Made by a program: the position numbers and the translations under genes. From assembly GCF_014243345.1 (NCBI RefSeq), contig NZ_JACLZF010000002.1:620001-684000 (forward strand): 64,000 bases of DNA, given 5' to 3'. The DNA comes from Robiginitalea sp. SC105 (lineage in GTDB: Bacteria > Bacteroidota > Bacteroidia > Flavobacteriales > Flavobacteriaceae). The first letter of the stretch is position 1, and every line of letters starts with the position of its first letter. The notes under the pieces were generated by a model. That model saw only the letters and a program-made list of their open reading frames with translations. It did not search any database and was not told the DNA's origin. Shown here piece after piece: positions 43,036-52,406 of the stretch.

Positions 43036-45004
43036 AGTCTCTAATTATAGCCCTAATGTCATTATCTAAGTCTATATCCCTACTAAGATTTTCAGAAATT
43101 AAAGGAATTTCTTGGCTCTCAATTAATTCAAGCATCCTTCTTTCTTTGTCCATTAATCTTCTGTGAATTGTTTCATCAATTGAGTCTTCTGATAGGATAT
43201 AGTGGTAGTGTGTCAACTGATTTTTTTCTAAGCCAACGCGATGAATTCGGTCTTTGGATTGAATAAAATTTGAGGCATTAAAAGTTCGTTCAAAATAGAC
43301 GGCATGGTGACAAGCATGGTGAAGAGATATTGATTCTGCTACCGCAAAAGGATTTGCAATAATTACTCTGAACGGACAATCTTCTTCATGAAATTCCCTT
43401 ATGATTTTTTCCCTTGTAACAATTTCTTCGGGCATATCATCCCTTTCAACGGGAACCTCACCAATTAATAACCTAGAATCAATTCCAGAAGAATTGAGAT
43501 ATTGCTGAAGTTGTTTAATCGACAATATAAAAGTGCCCCAAAGGATGACCTTCTGTCCATCTGAAACTAAATCTGATACCAATGACTTAATAGTCTCAAA
43601 TTTAGCAGGAATAGTTTCATGGCTATGGTAGTTCAATATTTTGTCAAGAACATGATTATCATCTAGGTATAGGTTGTTACTTAATCCCTGTTCTTGATAG
43701 TAGTCCTCTAACGATTGTCTTAATAAATCGGGATTAGTGGCACACTGCATAAGTCTAACAAATCGTGCCTTCTTTAAATTTGTTGTGGCTGATAAGGCAT
43801 CTTGATTATCCTCAAAGTATGAGATATATCGATCTTCCAAGAAATCATAAATTTCTCTTTGAACTTTACTCATTTTTACTTTGATGGGATCGTGATTGAC
43901 GATAGGCGGAAGGCCTAAATCATTTTTCTTTATCCTAATAAAGAACGGAGAAATACTTTCAACGAGTTCGTCAACTCTATCGTCAAATCTATTATTTGAC
44001 ATATCCTGTAATTGAAAAACATTGAAGTTTATGATATTTTTATTTGGCCATATAAACTCATACAGATTATAAATATCCTCGTATCCGTTCGGTACAGGTG
44101 TTCCTGTCAAAACAACCTTAGACTTTACACTTGGTAATTTTGAAAGCGATAGAACAGCAGGAGCCCATGTGCTATCGGGATTGGTGCTTTTTATTTTATG
44201 TGCTTCATCCAATACTATCATCACATGGTTGGATGGTTTTTTTAAGAAAAATTGAAGACCTTTAAGATTATATTGGACACTTTGATAAGACATTAAGGAC
44301 AATTCAGCGGTCTGCTCAGGAGGTTCGATTGAAAAGAGGAAATCATTTCTTTCTTCGGGACTTACGCCTCCGGATAAACGTTTTGACGATACTTTTTTTC
44401 CAAAACATTCTTCATACTCGTTTTCCCAAGGACCAAAAGAGCTCAAGGGTCCTATAATTAATAACCTATTGACAAAATCTGGATGATCTTCCGGTAAGTT
44501 GCTTAAGTATGCATAAGCTCCGTATACCACGGAGGTCTTCCCTGCTCCAGGCACAGAAAAATTACAGGCGTTCTTTGCAAAAGCTAAATGGAAAGCCGCT
44601 AATAGTTGCTTATCGTATAGTGTTCTATTAGTTAAATTCCTTTCCAGTGATTCTTTGAATTCTTTGAATTCATTAGGATCAACTTCATTATTCCAAATAC
44701 ACCTAGCTTTTTGGCTGAATATTTCGAAATCTTTGCGTCGCTTAAAATAGGAAGCCAATATCTTCTTAATTCTCTCTGATTCCTGATATTCAATCTTATA
44801 TTTTTCTAACGCATTATGAATGGAGATTAAAAGTTCTTCCTTTTCGACATTTCTGATCTCAAGTAGGACAGCAGAATCATTAAATTCGGCATCCATGTAA
44901 CTTTCAAAATAGGCCTTGGCCCTTCTGTTCTTTCCTATTACGCCTGAGCTATCTACAAGTAAGAAGTAAGTCTCACTTTGATTTATGTCAATTATAATAC
45001 TCAC
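43010..45004 (-). CDS. SNF2-type helicase/translocase
   Basis: The protein has 664 residues. Walker A at 151-157 (VPGAGKT), DEAH at 266-269 (IVLDEAHKIKS), motif III VVLTGTPVPNGYEDIYNLYE (~297), and helicase C with NPFAVAESISLHHACH and KDRIHRVGLEKNQLTHYHY (~590-610). The N-terminal ~130 residues are extra. DNA translocase of the SNF2 (superfamily 2) class, as used in several defence systems. It overlaps the ParB-like gene by 4 bp (ATGA) and the nuclease gene by 26 bp, so it is translated with them. Confidence 0.85.
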   Translation of the reverse strand: MSIIIDINQSETYFLLVDSSGVIGKNRRAKAYFESYMDAEFNDSAVLLEIRNVEKEELLISIHNALEKYKIEYQESERIKKILASYFKRRKDFEIFSQKARCIWNNEVDPNEFKEFKESLERNLTNRTLYDKQLLAAFHLAFAKNACNFSVPGAGKTSVVYGAYAYLSNLPEDHPDFVNRLLIIGPLSSFGPWENEYEECFGKKVSSKRLSGGVSPEERNDFLFSIEPPEQTAELSLMSYQSVQYNLKGLQFFLKKPSNHVMIVLDEAHKIKSTNPDSTWAPAVLSLSKLPSVKSKVVLTGTPVPNGYEDIYNLYEFIWPNKNIINFNVFQLQDMSNNRFDDRVDELVESISPFFIRIKKNDLGLPPIVNHDPIKVKMSKVQREIYDFLEDRYISYFEDNQDALSATTNLKKARFVRLMQCATNPDLLRQSLEDYYQEQGLSNNLYLDDNHVLDKILNYHSHETIPAKFETIKSLVSDLVSDGQKVILWGTFILSIKQLQQYLNSSGIDSRLLIGEVPVERDDMPEEIVTREKIIREFHEEDCPFRVIIANPFAVAESISLHHACHHAVYFERTFNASNFIQSKDRIHRVGLEKNQLTHYHYILSEDSIDETIHRRLMDKERRMLELIESQEIPLISENLSRDIDLDNDIRAIIRDYVRRSSKA

Positions 45005-46320
45005 TTACTGTGTTTATCGTGTTTTAGAATTATACGCTTGAATTCTTCGGAAAGCTTTCTTATTTCATTCACCATTGTGTACACATCATCGTCTTCTAAG
45101 AAGGATTTGGATTTTGTATTAATTGAGTCTAGTTTGTCTTTCGCACTTTCTAAGAGCTCAAGTGGTCTGTCTCTGTTATTTTTATTTTCTAGGGCACTTT
45201 TAGATCGCCCCATATTTCTTTTCAGGACACTGTCTGCCCTATTTGCCCAGGCGACATCTCTTCCTTTCAAAAGAATTTCTAAGCTCTCGGATGGATGATC
45301 TTTCCTTATCTCATCTATTGAGGGCTCAGATTGGTTGATTTCTTCTATCTCATCAAAGTGCTTATCTCGAAACTTTTCCCAAATTTTCTCATTGCTGAAA
45401 AAACTACCTTTTTTACTAGTGCGGCCAATAAATCTGTAGTCTTTTGAATCTCCGCTATCTGCCGATTTGCTACTATTATAGATTCCACGGATATAGTCGA
45501 AATAGATCATTTTTAGATCGTTTAAGTCTGTTTCATCGTATTTCCATTGAACCATTTTCGACTTACCCCCTTCATATCTTTTCAAATAGCCATTAAGATC
45601 AACAAATGCACCTTCAGTCTTATCCAAACGCGTATATATTCCTCCGTATCCAAGTTGGTCTTGTTCAAGATATTCATTCATTAAATCCATTATGGACAGG
45701 TATTCTTTGATCTTAGATTCTGATTCCCCCATCATTTTTCCTATTTCTTTCGAAGAAAATCCTAATTCAATCAAATCTTGACATTTGAGATATTTTTCAA
45801 TTGCATTGTAGTCGACTTTTGCATCTTCACCCATTTGGTAGGTTGTCTCAAGTCTCATTATTTCCTTTGGATCATCGTCCAAAACTTCGTCGAGAACGAC
45901 ACCTAGAAAATATACTGGGCTTTCCTTTTTCTTTTCTGCCACTCTACGGAGTATCATTGACCTTCTGTTTCCGTCAATAATTACTCCATCCTTAGTAACT
46001 ATACCATATTCATTTTGTCCTTGGTCAAATATGCTTTTTTCCGTTGCCTTATTTGCAGGAATATTTGATCTCCACAGAAAGTCTTCAATAATGGCCGCTC
46101 CTTCTTCGGTGGAAGCATCAATTTCTTCACCGGTTTCTTGGGCATGTGATTTGACCAGACTTGCTATTCTACCATTCCATTGATTATAAATTAAGTAATC
46201 AAGATCGATTTCGTAGACAGGCAATTTTTGCTTTTTACCCTTATAATAAATATCCTTGTGGGAATAAGGCTTTTTCTTCTTTAACCCTTCAAAATATTTT
46301 ATCCTAGCTTCTTTCTCCAT
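45001..46320 (-). CDS. ParB/sulfiredoxin-like domain protein
   Basis: The protein has 439 residues. ParB-type nucleotide-binding core: VTKDGVIIDGNRRSMILRRV (~108-127, with GNRRS) and an HTH-like region (FSSKEIGKMMGESESKIKEY, ~188-207). The C-terminal 200 residues are charged (SLEILLKGRDVAWANRADSV, FKRIILKHDK). ParB-fold proteins bind CTP or DNA and occur in phage-defence operons. Overlaps the helicase gene by 4 bp and lies 2 bp after the methyltransferase gene; it may give sequence recognition. Confidence 0.8.
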   Translation of the reverse strand: MEKEARIKYFEGLKKKKPYSHKDIYYKGKKQKLPVYEIDLDYLIYNQWNGRIASLVKSHAQETGEEIDASTEEGAAIIEDFLWRSNIPANKATEKSIFDQGQNEYGIVTKDGVIIDGNRRSMILRRVAEKKKESPVYFLGVVLDEVLDDDPKEIMRLETTYQMGEDAKVDYNAIEKYLKCQDLIELGFSSKEIGKMMGESESKIKEYLSIMDLMNEYLEQDQLGYGGIYTRLDKTEGAFVDLNGYLKRYEGGKSKMVQWKYDETDLNDLKMIYFDYIRGIYNSSKSADSGDSKDYRFIGRTSKKGSFFSNEKIWEKFRDKHFDEIEEINQSEPSIDEIRKDHPSESLEILLKGRDVAWANRADSVLKRNMGRSKSALENKNNRDRPLELLESAKDKLDSINTKSKSFLEDDDVYTMVNEIRKLSEEFKRIILKHDKHSK

Positions 46321-46322
46321 GA

Positions 46323-48038
46323 CTATTTTTTATTTGCAACAGAGGTTATTTTATTTATTGTGTATAATGCCATTATTTGTTTCTTAGGAACAATCTCTTT
46401 GTTATTGAAAACTATTGAATCTCCTTGATCGTAAAATGGATTTTCGAACTCAAATTCATCTATGAGCTCAGCAACTTCCTCGATCAGTGAGCTGGGGTCA
46501 AGGTATTGCTCTATTTGTTGCTGTAATTCGTGCATTCTTTGCAATTCACTAGCAGAGGCAATCTTATTTGTGAATCCATTATTTACGATTTGAATAAATT
46601 CTTCACCTCCATTAAAGTCTTTAATGATCGGCTCTATTTCCTTGTAGAAACCATCGGCTATATTTCTACATGGAAATCCTTCGCCATTTCCATATTGAAC
46701 TGAAGTTATCCAGCCTTTACTTTGCTTGCCACTTAAAATGTCATAATTGGATAAGGTTACCGTTATATTTCCATATTTGAATGGATGTCGCCTGAACCTT
46801 GCTCCTGGCTTCTTCTTAGGAGGATGGTCAAAGGTCCTTGCCTCATATGTATTGAGATTCCTTACACCCTTCAACTTTGGTTTTGTGGCTACAATTGGCG
46901 TTGAGATTTCTTGCAATCCCAATTGCTTTAGTACTGTTTTGGCCAATGCCCCACTAACAGTGGGACATACGGCATTTCCAACAAGTCTGCACTTTGAATA
47001 TTCACTGTCCCCAAGGAATTGATAAGTTATGGGAAAGCTCATTAGACAGGCCATTTCGCGAACCGTTGGAATCCGAAATTCACCATCTCCTTTTCGTCGA
47101 TATTCAGAACGGTATATCAATGCTTCTCTGGAGGAGCCAATTTTTGTTGCTGTTACGGTCCTGCTCGGTTTGTTAATTTCTTCCGGAAAAGACATTCGGC
47201 CCATATAAGGATGATTCCTTTTCATGAAGAGTGAACTATTCCATTGGGTCTTATATAGCCCTGAATCATAGAAATGATCAGTAATCCTTTGAAGGGGTAT
47301 ATTTATTTCAGGGTATAAAGGATCTCGAATCCTTCTCGAACTTTTCTTAACGTTTGGTCTGGGGAGTCCCCGAAGTACTGATTTTAGTGTTTTTGAAGGT
47401 AGGAGGTTTCCTTTTTCGCTAATTTTTTGAGAATGTGTTTTTGGTGGTACTATCAATTTGCCTTTTGATACAATTTCGCCTACTATAGCCCTTTTCCTTG
47501 ATTGAGGAGAACCAAAGTGTGCTGAGTTAATCATTGTACTATTTCCCTCGATACTAATTGCAATATCGCTTGGAAGCAGATTTTGATTCAGTGCCCATTC
47601 GGATAAATTCAAATCCTCAAAGGAATAGGATTTTGGTAAGTACTTTAGAGTATTGGTGACATTTTCCATGAACCAAGCTTTTAACTTGGATCGTTCCTGA
47701 AATTTCTTAACTGCCACAATCCTTAAAAACGTCTCGGTCAATCTTAAACCCAATGACTTATCTGCCTTCCCTGAACGATTGGAGTTGGAAAAGCTTACAC
47801 ATGGTGGGCTACCAACTATCACATCAGAATTTGGAATTTCATTGATCAGCTCTATGGAATCCCAGTAGTCGAGAATATCCCGAGGAGGATCATTTAAATC
47901 GAAATTATGATTAAAGGTGCGGACGGCAGGAATCCATTTATCAACACCCCTTAAAATTGTAAACCCTTGCTGCCTGAAGCCCTCTGAAAACCCTCCAGCA
48001 CCACAGAAAAAATCTACAACGGTTAGCTTATTGATCAT
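46323..48038 (-). CDS. DNA (cytosine-5) methyltransferase with C-terminal extension
   Basis: The protein has 571 residues. Motif I VVDFFCGAGGFSEGF (~7-21), motif IV GSPPCVSFSN with catalytic C80, motif VI MENV (124-127), motif VIII QSRKR (179-183), TRD ~190-290, motif IX RTVTA (293-297), motif X GNAVCP (354-359). The usual PPCQ is PPCV here. Residues ~371-571 extend beyond the usual end and are unassigned (KGWITSVQYGNGEGFPCRNI). Methylates a C in a site of unknown sequence. Overlaps the Vsr-like gene by 11 bp. Confidence 0.9.
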   Translation of the reverse strand: MINKLTVVDFFCGAGGFSEGFRQQGFTILRGVDKWIPAVRTFNHNFDLNDPPRDILDYWDSIELINEIPNSDVIVGSPPCVSFSNSNRSGKADKSLGLRLTETFLRIVAVKKFQERSKLKAWFMENVTNTLKYLPKSYSFEDLNLSEWALNQNLLPSDIAISIEGNSTMINSAHFGSPQSRKRAIVGEIVSKGKLIVPPKTHSQKISEKGNLLPSKTLKSVLRGLPRPNVKKSSRRIRDPLYPEINIPLQRITDHFYDSGLYKTQWNSSLFMKRNHPYMGRMSFPEEINKPSRTVTATKIGSSREALIYRSEYRRKGDGEFRIPTVREMACLMSFPITYQFLGDSEYSKCRLVGNAVCPTVSGALAKTVLKQLGLQEISTPIVATKPKLKGVRNLNTYEARTFDHPPKKKPGARFRRHPFKYGNITVTLSNYDILSGKQSKGWITSVQYGNGEGFPCRNIADGFYKEIEPIIKDFNGGEEFIQIVNNGFTNKIASASELQRMHELQQQIEQYLDPSSLIEEVAELIDEFEFENPFYDQGDSIVFNNKEIVPKKQIMALYTINKITSVANKK

Positions 48039-48471
48039 AAAGTTTATTAGTTACTCTGTTTAGGCATCGGTCTAATTGATTCATGATTTCGCACTCCCAT
48101 ATCGTTAGGGTCCTCCAACCTAGATCCTCTAACTCCTTTATTTTACGTTTATCCCTAGTGACGTTTTTTTCAAATTTTTCTTTCCAAAAGGATGTATTTT
48201 TTCTGGGAAGGTCCAATCTGCATTTGGGACATCTATGCCAATAACAACCATTCACAAATATGGCAATTTTCTTACAAGGGAATGCAATATCTGGCTTTCC
48301 TGGAGCCTTTCCCCATTGAATACGATATCCTCGCGTTCCATTATTCCAAAGTGCTTTTCGGAGTAGGAGCTCGGGTTTGGTATCCTTAGCTTTAATTGCA
48401 CTCATCCTCCTGCTTACCATTTCATCTTCTGGAACTGGCGCTCTTCCATCCCTTATATATAACTTACCCAT
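48028..48471 (-). CDS. vsr: Vsr-like very short patch repair/nicking endonuclease
   Basis: The protein has 147 residues. Family hallmarks: MSAIKAKDTKPELLLRKALW (~23), GKPDIAFPCKKIAIFVNGCY (~61) and the zinc-site cysteines/histidine WHRCPKC (~82). Vsr nicks T:G mismatches 5' to T at methylation sites, or acts as the endonuclease of a methylase system. First gene of the five-gene operon, overlapping the methyltransferase gene by 11 bp, so it probably shares that enzyme's site. Confidence 0.88.
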   Translation of the reverse strand: MGKLYIRDGRAPVPEDEMVSRRMSAIKAKDTKPELLLRKALWNNGTRGYRIQWGKAPGKPDIAFPCKKIAIFVNGCYWHRCPKCRLDLPRKNTSFWKEKFEKNVTRDKRKIKELEDLGWRTLTIWECEIMNQLDRCLNRVTNKLYDQ

Positions 48472-48570
48472 CTACTTTTAATAGTTCAATGACCTGTATC
48501 CAAATCTTTTAAAGCGGTGTCTCAGCCAAAGAGCGATCCGCATGAGTTTTATTTGTCGAGGTCATTTTGT

Positions 48571-49818
48571 CTAGTCTATTTCTAATAGCTCTAAAACACG
48601 TTTGCCAATTTCTGGATCTAATTCATCACTTTCTGTTTTGAACACGGAAACGAAGCCCATTTTACATTGGTGATTCACCCTGGTTATACTCTCAGTTACT
48701 TCAAAAAAGTCGTCGGTTCGATACGGGTTGAATGATTTTTCAACATGCTTTCCTGGGTATAGCAGAAGGGCTTTATCCGCATTCCAAAATCGACAATACG
48801 CATACATTTGACGAAGGTCTGAAACTGAGGGCGTTCCGTTATGAGGTTGCTTCCATTTCGTATCAATAATGAAGGTCTTTCCCCCTTTTCGGATTACGAT
48901 ATCTGGTTTCAAATAATTGTACCTCCAAAAGGGTTTTGATTCCTGCCCATTAACTTTAATTCCAGTTCCTCTTGTATCCCTATGTAAACTCTTAAGGATA
49001 TATTCCTCCCAAAGTTGATTCATGTCAAAAAGCAAGGACAGCATTCGTTCTTGACCGTGGGAAATATCCGGAGAATGATTTTTTATGATAAGTATCGCCA
49101 ATTGAAGCGCATTTTCATAGGCCCGTGTTTTTCGATTTAAGGTGATACTTTCAAGCTTTGACACGGAAATGGACCTTCTTTCAATTTCGGGAAAGGAGAA
49201 TAGAATGCGTTTGCAAACATCGCTCAACCTTGAGCCCATTGAGAATTGATCAACGATATCCAATGCCTTAAGAAGGATTTGATGCAACAAGTGTTCGGGA
49301 TCATATACCTCATGAGTAGTGTAAAATCGTTCTTTATGTATTAGGTTACGTTGCAAATGACCTGCAAATTCTAACTTGCCCCTGAGTGCTTTTTGATTCG
49401 CTGTACGCTTACGATATTTCTTCACGAACCCTTTGCGAATTAGATCTTCCAACTCTCCTAAGAACATCTCAAAATAAACTTCCAGTAGGTTAAGATGCTG
49501 CTTATTGACATGAGCTGGTCCAGCTGATTGTGCCTTGAGTTTTCCACAGGATTGAAGCATCTTTAATAGCACGCCTTTCCATTTCCTATCTGGATCATTC
49601 TTGTCTGCTTTCGGATGTATCTCAATGCTCAGTCCATCTACCTGGATGACCCCAACGTACTGTTTGAACTTGAGGCCTTTGGCAATGGGTTCGAAATACT
49701 TTCCATTATGGAATTCATTTAATCGAAGCAGGGCTTCCAAATGTGAATACTTGAAGCCATTTTCTCCTATGAGAAGTCTCTGGTGTTCAAATACGGATAT
49801 TTCCTTTAGTGACCTCAA
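48571..49818 (-). CDS. mcrC: McrC, 5-methylcytosine restriction nuclease subunit
   Basis: The protein has 415 residues. Conserved McrC signature LLFDMNQLWEEYI (~262-274) and PD-(D/E)XK nuclease active site PDIVIRKGGKTFIIDTKWK with D306, D319 and K321. It forms the nuclease of the McrBC complex with McrB, which cleaves DNA with modified cytosines. The ATG follows the McrB stop directly (49818 and 49819), showing coupled translation. The length is within the family's usual range. Confidence 0.92.
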   Translation of the reverse strand: MRSLKEISVFEHQRLLIGENGFKYSHLEALLRLNEFHNGKYFEPIAKGLKFKQYVGVIQVDGLSIEIHPKADKNDPDRKWKGVLLKMLQSCGKLKAQSAGPAHVNKQHLNLLEVYFEMFLGELEDLIRKGFVKKYRKRTANQKALRGKLEFAGHLQRNLIHKERFYTTHEVYDPEHLLHQILLKALDIVDQFSMGSRLSDVCKRILFSFPEIERRSISVSKLESITLNRKTRAYENALQLAILIIKNHSPDISHGQERMLSLLFDMNQLWEEYILKSLHRDTRGTGIKVNGQESKPFWRYNYLKPDIVIRKGGKTFIIDTKWKQPHNGTPSVSDLRQMYAYCRFWNADKALLLYPGKHVEKSFNPYRTDDFFEVTESITRVNHQCKMGFVSVFKTESDELDPEIGKRVLELLEID

Positions 49819-52323
49819 TTAAGCTTCTTCAGACGTATTGAACAATTTTTTTAGGGCTGGAATGATTGTGTTCTCATTTATCGGTAGAAGCCTGTAGGAA
49901 GGCTTTCTTAAATCATCTGAATTGGGATATTCCATATGTGCAAATTGACTATTCTCATTCGAATCCAACGCTACGAATCCCTCCCCTAAGACCAGTCCGA
50001 TCTTCCCATAATCCCCATAGAAGTATTCTTGAAGAAGGGGTATTATTTTATTCTCAAATACTTCAACAAGTCCTTTTGGAGTGGTAACCTCCATAAAATA
50101 GGAATGACCTATGGTATGATCTCGGTCAATAAGCAATTCAATGCGTTCGTTGATCGTTCGAAGAAGTTTTCCTAGGTGTATCCCATTGATCTCTTCTGTT
50201 TGGTCTAGCAAATCGGGATCGGGCATCATCTCGACAAAGGAAAAACGCCTGCGAAGGGCTGTGTCCAAGGCTTCAACACTGCGATCTGCCGTGTTCATAG
50301 TGCCAATGATATATAAATCATTTGGGACCGAGAATTTATCCTTGGAATAGACTAATTCGACCTCTATTTCATTGATATTGCCTTTACGTTTATCGGGTTC
50401 TAGTAGGGTAATCAACTCGCCAAAAATGGAGGATACGTTACCTCGATTAATCTCATCTATGATCAATACTTTTGGTTGATCAGCTTTCTTAGTTGATTCC
50501 CTTTTTTCCTTAACATAGTGTAATAAGGACCTATAGAGGCTTTCGTAGCCCAACAAATATTTGTCCCATTTTGTTGGAAGCTTCTTGTACAAGACCTCCC
50601 TGCCGGATTGTGAAAAGTCCTCATCCTGAATTTCGCCATCGAAATAGGCATTCATGATCTCATCTATAAAATCCCTAGAAAGGTCCACGACGCCAGAATC
50701 CCTTTGAATCCTCAGGAAATTATCGGTAACACTTACGATCTTGTATTTATCATTTCTCCCAAAAGTGTCGTTGATTTGAAAAATAGATGAGTTTGTGCAA
50801 AATTCCTTGAAGATTCCGGGTATGATCTTATAGGCAATCTGATCATTTTCAGTAATGGGCTTGATGCCTTCGATGAAATCCTCATAGCTCATACTTTGAT
50901 GGAAAGTCGTAAAAAGTATCCTTCCCTCTGCCACTTTTTCCGCATAATGCATCATGACCTTTTCGCGAGATAATTCTTCGACATTAATTCCCAAGATCTG
51001 AAGTGCAAGATTTATTGAATTAAATGTCTTTCCAGTCCCAGGAGGGCCATATAGGATCGTGTTTAAGGTTTTGTCCATGGATTCAAGTCTAACTTTTTCA
51101 TTGGGTTCATTTTCTGTGGGATTGGCATCTAATTCTTTTGTTTCCCGCTCCTCATTGTCTTTACTCCAGAGGTTATCTAAAACAATGTAAAGTATATTTT
51201 GGGCAAGTAATAGTTTCTTTGGATCGACCTCACTTAAGTCCTTGGGAATAAATTCATCATGAAGTTCCAACAATTCCTTATCTGTGATTACATATTGATC
51301 CGTAAAATCCTTAAGTAGGGATAGGTAGTGTTCATACTTATTTCCCGGCTTTTTGGGCCTAACACCTATTAAAGAACAGTATTTACGATAATACGAATCC
51401 TTATAAATACCATAATTATTAGGATCATTGAATGCCCACAATACGGAAAGGAAACGCTCGTCCTGTTGCGCAACTTTCCATTTAGGATGCCATTTTACAA
51501 GTAGTTCATCCCCTTTGATCTTCGATTGCTTGATGCGTTCATTCAGAGGTACTTCCTTGTCGAAGATCAGTTTGAAATGATCCCAGGCCTCTTCTGGATG
51601 TTTTCGTGCCAAATTAATGAAGGAAGTAGCCTGTTGAGAAATTAAATTATCCAATTTGAGTTGCTCCAGGGCCTGTGAAAAGTCATTATCCTGTAAACTC
51701 CATGTTTCCCTAAACCTTTTGGCCAATTCCCATTTATACCATTCTTTGGAATTTCCGGTATCTCGAAGGTATTCTTTATAAACCGCAATGAGTTTCGCTT
51801 GAGGTGGTAACTGCGTATAATTTATGAACTCCTTTCGTGTAGTGGAGTCAAAAATAACATCAAATAAAAAAGGTAAATGCTTGCCACGATGGACTACTTT
51901 TCTGGCAGATTCTAATTCCTTTTCGACTGAATCAATAACCAACGGCATTAAAATGTCGTTGACTTTTGGCCAATCCGAGATCGGGCAATATACTAGTTCA
52001 CCTTTGCCATCCTTGAATTGGGTACTTCCGTGAGTGATCTCTTTGGGAAGTACACTCGCTGGTATGTCGGTACCCAAATAAAACCGTAGATAGACCTCAT
52101 CCTTGTCAATGTAGAATCCTCCGATGTATTTCATTCCTAAAATTATCCCGAGGCGTTCTTTGGAACTGTCCGATCTAAGTGTAAGAGCTATCCTTTCATC
52201 TTCTCGTGAAAGTTTTATTCCTTCAAGAAGTCTTTTACATGCATTTAGGGCATGATCCCATTGCTGTGGTGTTAATCGGGCAAGCCAGGGATAACCAAGT
52301 TCACTAGAAGTAAGGTCAATCAT
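49819..52323 (-). CDS. mcrB: McrB-type AAA+ GTPase
   Basis: The protein has 834 residues. Walker A GPPGTGKT (426-433), Walker B IIDEINRGN (621-629), and the McrB-specific GTMNTADRS (674-682). The N-terminal ~400 residues contain recognition domains (CPISDWPKVNDILMPLVI, WHPKWKVAQQDERFLSVLWA) of unassigned type, not the E. coli DUF3578 form as far as I can see. It drives DNA translocation and activates McrC. It is the middle gene of a set preceded by another nuclease-like gene (52407-53444). Confidence 0.92.
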   Translation of the reverse strand: MIDLTSSELGYPWLARLTPQQWDHALNACKRLLEGIKLSREDERIALTLRSDSSKERLGIILGMKYIGGFYIDKDEVYLRFYLGTDIPASVLPKEITHGSTQFKDGKGELVYCPISDWPKVNDILMPLVIDSVEKELESARKVVHRGKHLPFLFDVIFDSTTRKEFINYTQLPPQAKLIAVYKEYLRDTGNSKEWYKWELAKRFRETWSLQDNDFSQALEQLKLDNLISQQATSFINLARKHPEEAWDHFKLIFDKEVPLNERIKQSKIKGDELLVKWHPKWKVAQQDERFLSVLWAFNDPNNYGIYKDSYYRKYCSLIGVRPKKPGNKYEHYLSLLKDFTDQYVITDKELLELHDEFIPKDLSEVDPKKLLLAQNILYIVLDNLWSKDNEERETKELDANPTENEPNEKVRLESMDKTLNTILYGPPGTGKTFNSINLALQILGINVEELSREKVMMHYAEKVAEGRILFTTFHQSMSYEDFIEGIKPITENDQIAYKIIPGIFKEFCTNSSIFQINDTFGRNDKYKIVSVTDNFLRIQRDSGVVDLSRDFIDEIMNAYFDGEIQDEDFSQSGREVLYKKLPTKWDKYLLGYESLYRSLLHYVKEKRESTKKADQPKVLIIDEINRGNVSSIFGELITLLEPDKRKGNINEIEVELVYSKDKFSVPNDLYIIGTMNTADRSVEALDTALRRRFSFVEMMPDPDLLDQTEEINGIHLGKLLRTINERIELLIDRDHTIGHSYFMEVTTPKGLVEVFENKIIPLLQEYFYGDYGKIGLVLGEGFVALDSNENSQFAHMEYPNSDDLRKPSYRLLPINENTIIPALKKLFNTSEEA

Positions 52324-52406
52324 TTAGTGTGTGAATTCTTATGGGATATGATTCAAAAAATACTAAGAAAATGGAAAACCAATATTCGAAAATAATCTCT
52401 TCTAGG

